NCBI GenBank assembly: GCA_017615235.1
Contig: JAGAAM010000131.1
Coordinates: 1 to 5,285, forward strand
DNA from: Clostridia bacterium
Lineage (GTDB): Bacteria > Bacillota_A > Clostridia > Oscillospirales > CAG-382
Direction of reading: 5' to 3'
DNA length: 5,285 nucleotides
This document shows, piece after piece, positions 4,240 through 5,285 of the stretch (its first letter is position 1; every line of letters starts with the position of its first letter). The notes under the pieces were generated by a model. It did not search any database. It had not been told where the DNA came from and saw only the letters and a list, made by a program, of their open reading frames with translations. Made by a program: the position numbers and the translations under genes.

Positions 4240-5285
4240 ATGGAATTTCTTTACGCCGCGATCAACTTTTTGCTGCTTGCCGTGATAATGTGGTTCGTAG
4301 GCAGAAAGACGGTCTTCAAAAAATTCAAAGCGCGCAGGGAAGCGATAAACGCCGCGCTTGACGAAGCGGAGGCTCTGGAGTCTTCCGCCGCCGAAAGCGA
4401 CGCGTCCGGAGACGACGTTCCCGAAAGCGAAGAAAAGCCCGCTTCGAACGAAGACGAGCTTGCTTTGCTGCGCGAAAAATACGAATCCGATAAGGAACGC
4501 ATTGAAAAGGCGCGCAAACTCCGCGAGGACGATTTTCGCCGCGAGACGATGACAGCCTCCCGTGATAAAGTAGTCAAAGCGCTTTGCGAAAAAATAAAAG
4601 CCGCGTTCACGAAAGAACCGGAGCTTTCAAACCTTCGCAGTATCGAGCCCGAACTCGCGGAACGCATCCTTTCCAAAATCGAACTCACGCCCGGCGATAT
4701 GTGCTATCTCAACCGCCACGACGTGCTTTACGTTACGCTCACTTCGGCTTATCAGCTGCCGGACGACATCGTTTCGCTCATCGGCGAGAAGACCTCCGAA
4801 CTGCTCGATTCGGTCGGAGGCAGGGCTTCCTACTGGGTCCGCGTCGACGAATCGCTCGTCGGCGGTATGCGCCTCCGTATCGGCGATACGGTTTACGACT
4901 GCACTCTGGCGAACCGCCTTTACCATCTCGAACGCGATCTTACAAGGCGCCCGGTGGATTACGGCTCCGATGCGGAGACTGTCACCGCGGACATATATAA
5001 AGGCATCGAAAAAGCCCGCCTTGACGTCGATATCTATCAGCTCGGCAGGGCGGTAAGCGTTTCCGACGGTATCTGCTGGCTCGACGGTCTTGCCGACATC
5101 ATGTACGGCGAAGTCGTCGAATTCGAATGCGGCGAAAGGGGAATGATACTCGATATCGAACCCGACCGCATCGGATGCGTCGTGTTCGGCAGGTACGAAA
5201 ATATCGAAAGCGGCAGCTCGGTGCGGCGAGTCGGCAGGATCGCAAGCGTCCCGGTTGGCGAAGCTCTGCTCGGCAGGGTCGTAGA
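4240..5285 (+). CDS. atpA: Fused ATP synthase b-delta-alpha polypeptide (5' part; continues past right edge)
   Basis: One unbroken frame of 348 codons with no stop, joining three normally separate subunits. Residues 3-21 are a b-type membrane anchor, followed by a basic/charged helix (22-45). An acidic Ser/Glu/Asp-rich stretch (46-73) comes next, then more stalk-like helix (74-124). Residues 162-236 match the delta (OSCP) C-terminal domain: TSAYQLP (168-174), then VDESLVGGMRLRIGD (202-216), Asp220 and NRLYHLE (225-231). Residues 268-348 match the N-terminal barrel of alpha: VSVSDG (272-277), GLADIM (283-288), IGCVVFG (311-317) and GRIASVPVGEALLGRVV (332-348). The Walker A motif would lie beyond the window. 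No delta N-terminal six-helix domain is visible. AAGGA lies about ten bases before the ATG, and the gene follows atpF by 15 bases. Codon use is uniform throughout, arguing against an artefact. The b-delta part resembles mycobacterial b-delta and alternate-ATPase AtpF proteins; the addition of alpha is what is unusual. Confidence 0.9.
   Translation, partial: MEFLYAAINFLLLAVIMWFVGRKTVFKKFKARREAINAALDEAEALESSAAESDASGDDVPESEEKPASNEDELALLREKYESDKERIEKARKLREDDFRRETMTASRDKVVKALCEKIKAAFTKEPELSNLRSIEPELAERILSKIELTPGDMCYLNRHDVLYVTLTSAYQLPDDIVSLIGEKTSELLDSVGGRASYWVRVDESLVGGMRLRIGDTVYDCTLANRLYHLERDLTRRPVDYGSDAETVTADIYKGIEKARLDVDIYQLGRAVSVSDGICWLDGLADIMYGEVVEFECGERGMILDIEPDRIGCVVFGRYENIESGSSVRRVGRIASVPVGEALLGRVV
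4944..4956 (+). promoter_or_regulatory. Possible internal ribosome binding site and GTG start for free alpha subunit
   Basis: Inside the fusion gene, AAGG (4944-4947) is followed after six bases by an in-frame GTG (4954-4956, codon 239). This falls exactly between the last delta-like helix and the alpha N-terminus. Starting here would give an alpha with about 30 residues before the VSVSDG motif, almost the same as E. coli AtpA. The Shine-Dalgarno match is weak compared with the other genes here, so use of this start is speculative. Confidence 0.3.

Noticed and set aside
4970..4972. ATG near the delta/alpha junction as a start for separate alpha
   Set aside because: It is out of frame with alpha and meets a stop (TAA) after about 28 codons. 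Only the GTG at 4954 is in frame near the junction.
4584..5000. Plus-strand open frame within the fusion gene
   Set aside because: It is an Arg/His-rich alternative frame over the region where the main frame encodes the delta and alpha signatures.
1..5285. CRISPR arrays, tRNA or rRNA genes, insertion sequences
   Set aside because: I saw no spaced direct repeats, cloverleaf sequence, transposase motifs or terminal inverted repeats anywhere in the window.

Overview
The window looks like a chromosomal piece from an uncultured Gram-positive-type bacterium, most likely a fairly GC-rich relative of the gut Clostridia. The grounds are strong AGGAGG-type ribosome binding sites, AT-rich sigma-A promoters between GC-richer genes, and an F-type ATP synthase operon that begins with a small AtpI-like membrane protein. 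The taxonomic guess is an inference; no marker in the window fixes the lineage.

Layout: two operons diverge from a 306-base intergenic region (2179-2484). On the minus strand lies a surface-glycan operon in the order monotopic phosphoglycosyl transferase (1543-2178), family 2 glycosyltransferase (641-1546), and a family-4-like glycosyltransferase that runs off the left edge (1-638). The genes are packed with ATGA stop/start overlaps, so they are probably translationally coupled. The first enzyme would charge undecaprenyl phosphate with a sugar phosphate, and the next two would extend the chain.

On the plus strand lies an ATP synthase operon driven by a promoter that matches consensus exactly (TTGACA, 17 bases, TATAAT with an extended TG). 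The order is AtpI-like protein (2485-2781), subunit a (2788-3456), subunit c (3531-3764), a short subunit b (3808-4224), and one long open frame from 4240 that is still open at the right edge. Subunit c has a proton-type rather than sodium-type site. A stable hairpin sits just before its ribosome binding site.

The main discovery is the last gene. One uninterrupted frame reads, in order, a b-type membrane anchor and stalk helix, a delta C-terminal domain, and the N-terminal beta-barrel of the catalytic-head subunit alpha. This is a b-delta-alpha fusion. The delta N-terminal helical bundle, which normally holds the alpha N-terminus non-covalently, appears to be missing; the covalent link may replace it. 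The fusion raises a stoichiometry problem (three alpha but normally one delta and two b per enzyme). An in-frame GTG with a weak Shine-Dalgarno-like AAGG lies exactly at the delta/alpha junction and could allow separate alpha to be made.
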